From JACCYQ01 sp036675565 (GTDB taxonomy: Bacteria > Bacteroidota > Bacteroidia > Chitinophagales > Chitinophagaceae), in assembly GCA_036675565.1 (NCBI GenBank), contig JAKFER010000213.1:1-9616 (forward strand): a stretch of 9,616 nt of DNA. The letters run 5' to 3'. Position 1 is the first letter of the stretch, and each line of letters opens with the position of its first letter. Position numbers and translations under genes: made by a program. Shown one piece after another: positions 1 through 5,723 of the stretch. The notes below the pieces were generated by a model. That model did not search any database. It was not told the DNA's origin and saw only the letters and a list, made by a program, of their open reading frames with translations.

Positions 1-83
1 AACGATGTTTTATCAAAATGTTTTTGTTCGGTTACTTCAGGAAATGATAAAGCCATTTCCCGGAATGATTTTTCATCAACCAT
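1..83 (-). CDS. MmcQ/YjbR family protein, N-terminal fragment (runs off the left edge)
   Basis: Reading the minus strand from an ATG at 81-83 gives an open frame of 27 codons to the window edge. It starts MVDEKSFREMALSFPEV and continues with TEQKHFDKTS. The pattern F-R-x-x-A-L-S-F-P-E-x-x-E-x-x-H-F-x-K-x-S is the usual N-terminus of the MmcQ/YjbR (DUF419) family, small cytosolic proteins of about 110-120 residues with a CyaY-like fold. Their biochemical role is poorly defined; some are labelled DNA-binding. The start is supported because the family normally begins 3-6 residues before the FRE motif and there is no ATG further upstream in frame. The gene is divergent from the HipA-like gene, with 116 bp between the two starts. 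The fragment is short, but the motif is distinctive. The remaining roughly 90 residues lie outside the window. Confidence 0.72.
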   Translation of the reverse strand, partial: MVDEKSFREMALSFPEVTEQKHFDKTS

Positions 84-199
84 TAATAATAAATTATGAT
101 GACAGAAGTTAATCAATATTCCACTTAATTGGAAAAGTTGGTCTAATTTTCAGCCCGGCAATTTATTCAATTCAATGCTATATAAATTCTGTAAAACGA
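84..199. other. divergent intergenic region, no clear promoter recognised
   Basis: This 116-bp AT-rich spacer separates the minus-strand YjbR-like gene from the plus-strand HipA-like gene, so it should carry promoters for both. One stretch, TAATTTTC at 144-151 on the plus strand, is one base off the Bacteroidota -7 consensus TAnnTTTG, but no matching TTTG lies at the right distance upstream. No Shine-Dalgarno sequence precedes the ATG at 200. I do not assign promoters here. Confidence 0.35.
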
Positions 200-997
200 A
201 TGAATGGTAATCGACCTGATATAAGACGGGTAAATGTTGTGCGGTATGTAACGCCCCTGAGAGAAGGGGGTTCATTACCGGCTATTGCAGAAGCGGATGA
301 CGACTTTTTATATGTTTTAAAATTTTTTGGTGCAGGCCAGGGTGTTAAATCTTTGGTTGCAGATTTCATTGGTGGTGAATTGGCAAGAGCCTTGGGTTTA
401 AAAGTCCCTGAATTGGTTTTTGCCAATTTGGATGAAGCCTTTGGCAGAACGGAACCTGATGAAGAAATCCAGGAACTGCTTCGCAAAAGTGAAGGATTGA
501 ATTTAGGCGTACATTATCTATCCGGGGCTATTACATATGATCCAGCTGTAGCACCGCTTGATGCAAAGCTGGCATCCCAAATCGTTTGGCTTGACAGTTT
601 GATAACCAATGTTGATCGCACGGCGAGAAATACCAATATGCTGACCTGGAATAAAGAATTGTGGTTGATAGATCATGGGGCTGCATTGTATTTTCATCAT
701 TCATGGGATAACTGGGAAGAACATGCGATAAGACCATTTGTACAAGTGAAAGACCATGTTTTATTATCCATGGCAACGGAACTTGAGCAAGCAGACCATT
801 CTTCAAAAGAAATTTTAACTCGAGATCTTATCCTTGGAATTGTTTCTGTAATTCCGGATGAATGGCTGACAGGTTATTCTGAAACACAAACGCCGGACGA
901 GATCAGGAATGTATATGCGCAATTCCTGGAAACACGGATTCAATCATCTTCTATTTTTGTAAACGAAGCACAGCATGCAAGAGAATCAATTATTTGA
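200..997 (+). CDS. HipA-like kinase-fold protein (compact, stand-alone)
   Basis: This 265-residue protein has the layout of the small HipA-like kinases. The N-terminal lobe has a beta-strand lysine (Lys41 in YVLKFFG, residues 38-44). A helix follows (about 49-65, SLVADFIGGELARALGL). The catalytic-loop region is TNVDRTARNTNML (136-148), with Asp139 and Asn144/Asn146 as candidate catalytic and metal-binding residues. The metal-binding motif is LIDHGAALYFHH (156-167), with Asp158 in the place of the DFG aspartate. It is much shorter than E. coli HipA (about 440 residues) and lacks its N-terminal subdomain. No HipB-type helix-turn-helix gene is next to it. The last 23 bp overlap the start of the DUF3037 gene, so the two are almost certainly co-transcribed and translationally coupled. 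The family assignment comes from motifs, and the substrate is unknown. It could phosphorylate a protein or be a pseudokinase. The start at ATG 200 puts the first strand close to the N-terminus and leaves no longer ATG in frame. Confidence 0.78.
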   Translation: MNGNRPDIRRVNVVRYVTPLREGGSLPAIAEADDDFLYVLKFFGAGQGVKSLVADFIGGELARALGLKVPELVFANLDEAFGRTEPDEEIQELLRKSEGLNLGVHYLSGAITYDPAVAPLDAKLASQIVWLDSLITNVDRTARNTNMLTWNKELWLIDHGAALYFHHSWDNWEEHAIRPFVQVKDHVLLSMATELEQADHSSKEILTRDLILGIVSVIPDEWLTGYSETQTPDEIRNVYAQFLETRIQSSSIFVNEAQHARESII

Positions 998-1364
998 ATA
1001 TGCCATCATTCGCGTTGTGCCCAGGGTTGAACGTGAAGAATTCCTCAATGTAGGCGTCATCCTGTATTGCAAGGACCTGAAGTTTTTAGACATGCGTTAC
1101 ACCATTGATGAACAGAGACTTCATAACTGCTGTAAGGAATTAGATTTACATGAATTGAAGGAACACCTGGTTGCTTATGAAAATATCTGCAAAGGAAATG
1201 CAAGCGGCGGACCTATCGCCAAACTGGATCTTCCCTCCCGCTTCCGCTGGCTTACCGCTACCCGAAGCACCATTGTTCAATCATCCAAAGTGCACCCGGG
1301 TCTTTGTAAGGAGCCGGTAAAAACACTGGAACATTTATTTGAAAGACTCGTGTTGGTGAAATAG
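975..1364 (+). CDS. DUF3037 domain protein
   Basis: A 129-residue cytosolic protein with no signal peptide or membrane segment. The N-terminal half, FEYAIIRVVPRVEREEFLNV (7-26) then GVILYC, is the hallmark of the DUF3037 family: a Y-x-I-I/V-R-x-x-P strand followed by R-x-E-x-x-N-V-G-V-I/L. The mid-region (about 55-80) is helical. The segment LPSRFRWLTATRSTIVQSSKVHPG (86-109) is the second conserved part, and the C-terminus ends in a helix typical of the family. The gene starts inside the last codons of the HipA-like gene (23-bp overlap, shifted frame), so expression is probably coupled to it. As I recall the family, DUF3037 genes often lie next to small HipA-like genes in many bacterial phyla, which suggests a shared complex or pathway. 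No molecular function is established, and none is claimed here. Confidence 0.85.
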   Translation: MQENQLFEYAIIRVVPRVEREEFLNVGVILYCKDLKFLDMRYTIDEQRLHNCCKELDLHELKEHLVAYENICKGNASGGPIAKLDLPSRFRWLTATRSTIVQSSKVHPGLCKEPVKTLEHLFERLVLVK

Positions 1365-1398
1365 TTGATATGTTGAAAAGTTGATTAGTTGATATGTT
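1362..1398. repeat. 13-bp direct repeat (TAGTTGATATGTT) in the DUF3037-uvrA2 spacer
   Basis: TAGTTGATATGTT occurs at 1362-1374 and again, identically, at 1386-1398. The 11 bases between them (GAAAAGTTGAT) also contain AGTTGAT, so the block reads as a short degenerate array of AGTTGAT units. The first copy includes the TAG stop codon of the DUF3037 gene. The block occupies most of the gap before the UvrA paralogue. It could be a decayed intergenic repeat or a site for a regulator; nothing in the window decides which. Confidence 0.6.
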
Positions 1399-1447
1399 TT
1401 AGTATCGTTTGAGTATACAAGGCATAAAGTTTGAATCCCGTTCATGT

Positions 1448-3994
1448 ATGCCAAAAGATCAATTAGCTGGAAAAAGTAAATTGCAGGGATTTGTTCGCGT
1501 TCGCGGTGCAAGGGAACATAATTTAAAAAATGTAAACCTGGATATTCCACGGGATGCGCTGGTGGTTTTCACGGGTGTCTCAGGTTCTGGAAAATCCTCG
1601 CTGGCCTTTGGTACATTGTATGCCGAAGCGCAGAAACGATACCTTGAATCGGTATCACCTTATGCACGAAGATTATTTCACCAGATGCCGGTGCCTGAAG
1701 TGGATGAAATTGAAGGCTTGCCACCAGCCGTAGCTTTGCAGCAGCAAAGAGGTTCGCACAGTACGCGGTCTTCTGTTGGATCAGTGACCACTTTGAGCAA
1801 CCTTTTCCGCATGTTATATTCCCGTGCAGGCGATTATCCAAAGCACCAGCCATTATTGTATGCAGAATCTTTTTCACCTAATACACCAGAAGGTGCCTGT
1901 CCCAAATGTCATGGCCTGGGACGGGTATATGAAGTAACAGAAAAATCCATGGTGCCTGATGATTCCCTAACCATCCGGCAAAAGGCTATTGCGGCCTGGC
2001 CTTCAGCTTGGCAGGGTCAAAACCTGAGAGATATTCTTACCACGCTTGGTTATAATATTGATATTCCCTGGAAAAACATGTCAAAAAAAGATCGTGACTG
2101 GATCCTTTTTACGGATGAACAACCTGTTGTACCGGTATATGCCGGTTTCAATAAAGCAGAAGTGAAGCAGGCCATCAAACAAAAAATGGAACCCAGTTAT
2201 ATGGGAACTTTCACAGGCGCCAAACGTTATGTGTTGCACACTTTTTCCAATTCGCAAAGTGCGTTAATGAAAAAAAGGGTGTCGCAATTTATGATCGGTA
2301 CAGAATGTCCTGTTTGTAAGGGAAAAAGATTGCGCAAAGAATCATTGTCCATCAAGTTTGCCGGTTATGATATTACGGAACTTTCCCGTCTGCCATTAAT
2401 CAAACTGTATAACCTGCTGCTGCCATTTGCGGAAAAGGATTCGCTTATTGATAAACGTGAGGAAGCACATCCCGAAAAGATCATTGTTACGCAACGAATT
2501 GCTGAAGACATTGCTGCGAGGTTAAAAATTTTATTGCAACTCGGATTGGGGTATTTAACATTGGAACGCAGCACGCCTAGCCTTTCTCCTGGTGAGCACC
2601 AACGTTTACGATTAGCCACACAGGTCCGTTCCAATTTATTTGGCGTAGTGTATGTGTTGGATGAACCATCTGCAGGTTTGCATCCAGCGGATACGGAAGC
2701 TTTACTAACGGCTATGGACCAGTTAAAAAATGGTGGCAATTCTTTGTTTGTGGTGGAACATGAGGTGGATGTGATCCGGCATGCCGACTGGGTTATAGAT
2801 GTAGGACCGGCAGCAGGTGAAAAAGGCGGGCAAATATTATACAGCGGCCCACCGGAAGGTTTAAAGAAATTGAAGACTTCGCAAACGGGAATTCATTTGT
2901 TTGCACAAAAATCATTACCCGCTGCTACCAACAGGTCTCCGCATGGTTGGTTACGTTTAAGTGGTATAACACGAAATAATTTAAACAACCTGGATGTGTC
3001 TTTTCCCTTAGGCATTCTTACCACCGTTACAGGCGTTTCCGGTTCCGGAAAATCAAGCCTGGTGAGCCAGGCTTTAATTGAATTGGTTGCAGAACACCTG
3101 GGTCATAAACTGGATGAACAGGAAGAAATCGGGACAGATGCTTTGACTCAAACTCAGGTAGAACCAGTGGGTGGATATATTGCCGGTGGTATGGAAAGTA
3201 TTAAGCGATTGGTGCTGGTTGATCAAAAACCCATTGGTCGTACACCCAGGTCTAACCTGGCAACCTACACCGGATTTTTTGATCACGTAAGAAAAATTTT
3301 TGCCGGTACAAAAATGGCCAGGAGCAGGCATTATGATGCAAGTCGTTTTTCATTTAATGTTGGAAAAGGGCGTTGCAGTAATTGCAGTGGTGAAGGTTTT
3401 GTAATGGTGGAATTGCTTTTTTTGCCCAGTGTATATGCGCCTTGCCCGGTATGTGGCGGTTCCCGGTTTAATGCAAAGACTTTGGAAATAAAATACAAAG
3501 ATAAAAATATTGCGGAGGTACTTGCCATGACGGTGGATGAAGCATTTGATTTTTTTGAAGATGAAGTTTCAGTATCCCGGTCATTGCATGTATTGCGGGA
3601 AGTTGGTTTGGGTTATTTGCGTTTAGGTCAGCCTGCCACTGAACTTTCTGGTGGAGAAGCGCAAAGAATCAAACTGGCTACGGAACTACAACGGATTGGG
3701 CGTGGCAATACATTGTATATTTTAGATGAACCCACGACAGGTTTACATCCTGCAGATGTGGAGAAACTGGTAATACAGTTGGGGGGATTGGTGAATGAAG
3801 GGAATACCGTAATTGTGGTAGAACATGATATGTATGTAGTAGCACTGAGTGATTGGGTGATTGATATGGGACCCGGTGCAGGCGATGCGGGTGGAAAGAT
3901 TGTTGTGGAAGGAAAACCCGGAAAAGTTGCGAATGCAGACCAAAGTAAAACGGCGTTGTATTTGAAGCGATACCTGGATGGGTTTAGCGTTTAG
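1448..3994 (+). CDS. UvrA2/DrrC-like ABC ATPase (UvrA paralogue without UvrB-binding domain)
   Basis: A twin-ABC UvrA-type ATPase of 848 residues from ATG 1448, or 861 from TTG 1409; the numbering below counts from the TTG. ABC module I has Walker A GVSGSGKSS (56-64), signature LSPGE (392-396), Walker B VLDEP (416-420) and the H-switch VVEHE (His451). Module II has Walker A GVSGSGKSS (542-550), signature LSGGE (746-750), LDEP (772-775) and VVEHD (His806). The canonical zinc module of domain II is intact: Cys656/Cys659 and Cys679/Cys682. Ordinary UvrA is about 940 residues and has roughly 120 residues of UvrB-binding domain after module I. Here only about 20 residues separate LYSRAGD (137-142) from GACPKC (162-167), so that domain is absent. 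The first zinc module keeps only one pair (Cys164/Cys167). The LSPGE signature with VVYVLDEPSAGLHPADTE resembles the UvrA2/DrrC branch, linked to tolerance of DNA-binding drugs. The ATG is preferred because a stop lies two codons before the TTG and family members begin shortly before F-V-R-V-R-G-A. Confidence 0.93.
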   Translation: MPKDQLAGKSKLQGFVRVRGAREHNLKNVNLDIPRDALVVFTGVSGSGKSSLAFGTLYAEAQKRYLESVSPYARRLFHQMPVPEVDEIEGLPPAVALQQQRGSHSTRSSVGSVTTLSNLFRMLYSRAGDYPKHQPLLYAESFSPNTPEGACPKCHGLGRVYEVTEKSMVPDDSLTIRQKAIAAWPSAWQGQNLRDILTTLGYNIDIPWKNMSKKDRDWILFTDEQPVVPVYAGFNKAEVKQAIKQKMEPSYMGTFTGAKRYVLHTFSNSQSALMKKRVSQFMIGTECPVCKGKRLRKESLSIKFAGYDITELSRLPLIKLYNLLLPFAEKDSLIDKREEAHPEKIIVTQRIAEDIAARLKILLQLGLGYLTLERSTPSLSPGEHQRLRLATQVRSNLFGVVYVLDEPSAGLHPADTEALLTAMDQLKNGGNSLFVVEHEVDVIRHADWVIDVGPAAGEKGGQILYSGPPEGLKKLKTSQTGIHLFAQKSLPAATNRSPHGWLRLSGITRNNLNNLDVSFPLGILTTVTGVSGSGKSSLVSQALIELVAEHLGHKLDEQEEIGTDALTQTQVEPVGGYIAGGMESIKRLVLVDQKPIGRTPRSNLATYTGFFDHVRKIFAGTKMARSRHYDASRFSFNVGKGRCSNCSGEGFVMVELLFLPSVYAPCPVCGGSRFNAKTLEIKYKDKNIAEVLAMTVDEAFDFFEDEVSVSRSLHVLREVGLGYLRLGQPATELSGGEAQRIKLATELQRIGRGNTLYILDEPTTGLHPADVEKLVIQLGGLVNEGNTVIVVEHDMYVVALSDWVIDMGPGAGDAGGKIVVEGKPGKVANADQSKTALYLKRYLDGFSV

Positions 3995-4026
3995 AGTTCT
4001 TGTCCGATCGTTCTCCCGGTATATAT

Positions 4027-4043
4027 GTTTTTGTAGTAAAAAC
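4027..4043. terminator. weak AT-rich hairpin between convergent genes
   Basis: GTTTTT-GTAGT-AAAAAC forms a perfect 6-bp stem with a 5-base loop in the 79-bp gap where the UvrA paralogue and the GNAT gene converge. The position suits a bidirectional terminator, but the stem has a single G-C pair and no strong U-tract, so it may be chance. Nothing else is visible in this gap. Confidence 0.22.
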
Positions 4044-4073
4044 GTTTCAACAGGTATCCGTGGACGAAGAATT

Positions 4074-4580
4074 TTACCAGGGCCTGAATTTTCTGTAAAT
4101 CACGCCAGGCTTGCCTTCCAAATCAACCTCTTTATAAAATGACAACCCGATTTTTTGCAAGACATGAATGGAAGCAGTGTTTTCTTTTAATGCTCTGCCA
4201 ATAATAACCGGGAGATTAAATTTTTTGAATCCCAATTCTAAACAGGCTTTTGCAGATTCGGTGGCGTAACCTTGTCCCCAGAATTTTTTAAAGAACCTGA
4301 AACCAATATCATATTCATCAATATCTTCAATATATTTTAAGCCGCACCAACCCAGGAATACTTTATCGGTTTTACGCATCACCGCCCATCGGCCAAAACC
4401 ATATTTTCTATAATGATCATAATGCAACAGAAATTTTTCTGCTTCTTCAATATTCATAAAAGGATCATCACCGGTGTACTTAATTACTTCCGGATCCAGG
4501 TTTAATAAGTAGAAGGATTCAGCATCTAGCGGATTTAATTCCCTGAGCCAAAGTCTTTCCGTTTCAACAATCCTTTCCAA
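4074..4580 (-). CDS. GNAT family N-acetyltransferase (RimJ/RimL type), TTG start
   Basis: A 168-residue acyl-CoA N-acyltransferase. The N-terminal strand IVETERLWLREL (4-15) is typical of the RimJ/RimL-like GNAT group (Acetyltransf_3). The acetyl-CoA pyrophosphate loop is WGQGYA (about 110-115), matching the Q/R-x-x-G-x-G/A motif, and ATESAKACLELGF follows as helix alpha-3. NTASIHVLQKIGLSFYKE in the C-terminal third is the usual motif B region (N-x-x-S-x-x-V-x-x-K-x-G). The acceptor is not predictable; family members modify ribosomal protein N-termini, antibiotics or small amines. The start codon is TTG (4578-4580): an in-frame TAG lies two codons upstream and the next ATG would remove the first third of the fold. 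The gene begins 24 bp after the SdpI-like gene ends and is probably the third gene of that operon. A non-ATG start with no Shine-Dalgarno sequence suggests low expression or coupling. Confidence 0.9.
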   Translation of the reverse strand: MERIVETERLWLRELNPLDAESFYLLNLDPEVIKYTGDDPFMNIEEAEKFLLHYDHYRKYGFGRWAVMRKTDKVFLGWCGLKYIEDIDEYDIGFRFFKKFWGQGYATESAKACLELGFKKFNLPVIIGRALKENTASIHVLQKIGLSFYKEVDLEGKPGVIYRKFRPW

Positions 4581-4604
4581 ATGCTAAAGGTTTTTTTTGA
4601 TTGA

Positions 4605-5252
4605 TCAAATTGGTTTTTTCTGAAATTCCATATAGGAATAGACAATGGGTACCAACACCAGGATAAATACAACGCTAAAAAAAGATATAAGCATAGGTGT
4701 TATACTTTTTAAAAGTAATCCGAGTAACACAATGATAACTCCGCCTGCCACCCAGAGCTTACCTGCCAGGCGATGTGTCTTTTTCCAGACCAGCTCATTT
4801 TCTAATGTCCATGGCGTACGAATGCCAATAAAATAATTTGGCCTCACTGTTTGAAAATAGTTACCCATCATGATAAATAGTAGACCCATTAGTGCAACCA
4901 TGATGTTGGGTTTTTCAATACTACCCTCTTTGGTAACATAAATCAAATAGATTGAAAGAATTGAGAAAAATATGGTTAGTATCAATCGGAAATTGAAATA
5001 CTTACTGCCCATTTCCTGGATTTTCCTTTTTGGATCGATGGAAGGAACGATCAGCATCAGGAAATAAATAAAAAGTCCAAGTCCCGCCGGCAAAAGGATC
5101 AACATGGTTTTATCCGCCCAGTCATCCGCTTCTCCTTTCCAGTTAAAATGAATAGGCACTTCCTGTGGTAATGAATTGTAAATAGTAGCCAGGTAAATAA
5201 AAGGCAATGCTATAAACAGCCAGTGTATGCTTTCTCTAAAATACTTATTCAT
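4605..5252 (-). CDS. SdpI family (DUF1648) integral membrane protein
   Basis: A 215-residue polytopic inner-membrane protein with about six hydrophobic segments, near residues 9-26, 49-69, 90-107, 117-134, 167-182 and 186-206. After the first segment comes LPQEVPIHFNWKGEADDW (28-45), the DUF1648 signature (P-x-H-F/W-x-x-x-G-x-x-D). Between segments four and five comes RPNYFIGIRTPWTLENE (137-153) with VWKKTHRLAGKLW (155-167), the SdpI signature (P-N-x-x-x-G-I-R-T-P-W-x-L-x-N-x-x-x-W-x-x-T-H-x-x-x-G). B. subtilis SdpI (about 207 residues) gives immunity to the SdpC killing factor and sequesters SdpR at the membrane. No SdpC-like toxin is visible here, so this protein may act as a signal-sensing partner of the upstream regulator or protect against an external toxin. 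It starts 5 bp after the ArsR-type gene, so the two are one transcription unit. The family is clear; the physiological role is inference. Confidence 0.92.
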   Translation of the reverse strand: MNKYFRESIHWLFIALPFIYLATIYNSLPQEVPIHFNWKGEADDWADKTMLILLPAGLGLFIYFLMLIVPSIDPKRKIQEMGSKYFNFRLILTIFFSILSIYLIYVTKEGSIEKPNIMVALMGLLFIMMGNYFQTVRPNYFIGIRTPWTLENELVWKKTHRLAGKLWVAGGVIIVLLGLLLKSITPMLISFFSVVFILVLVPIVYSYMEFQKKPI

Positions 5253-5257
5253 AAAAT

Positions 5258-5509
5258 TTATTTTAAGGTCATGATATATTCAAGCAAATCGTCAATAATT
5301 GTTGTGTTGATGGAATACAGCACAAATTGTCCTTGCTTAATCGTGGTCACTAACCCGGCCCTTTTTAATTTTTCCAGGTGGTGTGAAATACTCGGCGCTG
5401 TCATTTCAAATTTGGCTGCAATATCTCCGGCAGTCATATCCTTTTTGCGAAGCATTTTTAAAATTTGCCTTCGTACCGGATCATTCATTGCTTTGAAAAC
5501 ATCGTTCAT
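5258..5509 (-). CDS. ArsR-family winged-helix repressor (SdpR-like)
   Basis: An 83-residue single-domain winged helix-turn-helix protein. The order is: N-terminal helix FKAMNDPVRRQILKML (5-20), helix MTAGDIAAKFE (25-35), recognition helix TAPSISHHLEKLKRAGLV (37-54), then the beta-wing TTIKQGQFVLYSI (55-67) and a C-terminal dimerisation helix. The A-x-x-D-P-x-R-R-x-I-L and S-x-S-x-H-L-x-x-L-x-x-A-G-L-V pattern is diagnostic of ArsR. There are no cysteines, so the metal-site motif ELCVCDL of ArsR/SmtB is missing and a metal ligand is unlikely. Size and partner match B. subtilis SdpR, an autorepressor released when SdpI captures it at the membrane. An AAAGGA ribosome-binding site at 5517-5522 lies 7 bases before the ATG, one of the few good ones in the window. 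It leads the operon with the SdpI-like and GNAT genes and has its own palindromic operator directly upstream. Confidence 0.93.
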   Translation of the reverse strand: MNDVFKAMNDPVRRQILKMLRKKDMTAGDIAAKFEMTAPSISHHLEKLKRAGLVTTIKQGQFVLYSINTTIIDDLLEYIMTLK

Positions 5510-5523
5510 CTATTATTCCTTTA

Positions 5524-5549
5524 GATATTTAGACAAATGTCTAATTATC
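5524..5549. promoter_or_regulatory. 12-2-12 inverted repeat, probable operator for the ArsR-type repressor
   Basis: The arms are GATATTTAGACA (5524-5535) and TGTCTAATTATC (5538-5549), separated by AA. They are complementary at 11 of 12 positions, and the inner seven (TTAGACA/TGTCTAA) are perfect. This is the 12-2-12 layout known for SmtB/CzrA-type operators. It ends 15 bp before the regulator's start codon and overlaps the predicted -7 promoter element, so a bound dimer would block transcription of the whole operon, giving autorepression. Confidence 0.75.
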
Positions 5550-5565
5550 TAATTAATTGTCCAAA
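5534..5565 (-). promoter_or_regulatory. Bacteroidota-type promoter of the arsR-sdpI-GNAT operon
   Basis: On the minus strand a TTTG (complement of 5562-5565) is followed after 20 bases by GACATTTG (complement of 5534-5541). This matches the Bacteroidota -33 TTTG and -7 TAnnTTTG elements, with one mismatch (G for the first T) and acceptable spacing. Transcription would start near 5528-5531 and give a leader of about 20 bases with the AAAGGA ribosome-binding site in it. The -7 element lies inside the palindrome. Confidence 0.55.
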
Positions 5566-5723
5566 TTTAAATGGATGATTGGAGAAATTTTTGATGGATG
5601 GTATTGGTTACCTGGACTGAAACCTAATGATGAGTTATAAATTGAGCTTTGCAGCTAATTATGAAACAGCAGACCAATCATGACTATACAGGATCAAACT
5701 ATTGAAAGTGAAAATAGGACTAA
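5566..5723. other. intergenic spacer, nothing firm
   Basis: This is the stretch between the ArsR-type promoter and the stop of the TonB-dependent receptor gene. It should hold the receptor's terminator, but the only foldable element is an imperfect ATTGAGCT/AGCTAAT pair at 5641-5659 with a bulge and no U-tract. No credible small gene was seen. Confidence 0.3.

Noticed and set aside
1409..1447. TTG start at 1409 adding 13 residues to the UvrA paralogue
   Set aside because: A stop lies two codons upstream, the added residues (MSIQGIKFESRSC) resemble no UvrA N-terminus, and the ATG at 1448 fits the family. The TTG cannot be formally excluded.
2365..2739. 124-codon minus-strand open frame inside the UvrA paralogue
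   Set aside because: It is antisense to well-conserved ABC motifs, has no recognisable domain, and is a shadow of the plus-strand gene. The same holds for the other antisense frames within the UvrA and receptor genes.
4596..4609. Palindrome TTTGAT-TG-ATCAAA at the SdpI-like gene end as a terminator
   Set aside because: The stem is AT-rich, overlaps the stop codon, and has no proper U-tract in the direction of transcription. It would also cut the operon before the GNAT gene.
5223..5552. 109-codon plus-strand open frame across the ArsR-type gene
   Set aside because: It is the antisense of the winged-helix gene and its operator; the translation has no family features.
5641..5659. ATTGAGCT/AGCTAAT imperfect repeat as terminator of the receptor gene
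   Set aside because: Short bulged stem with no U-tract, and over 60 bp past the stop codon.
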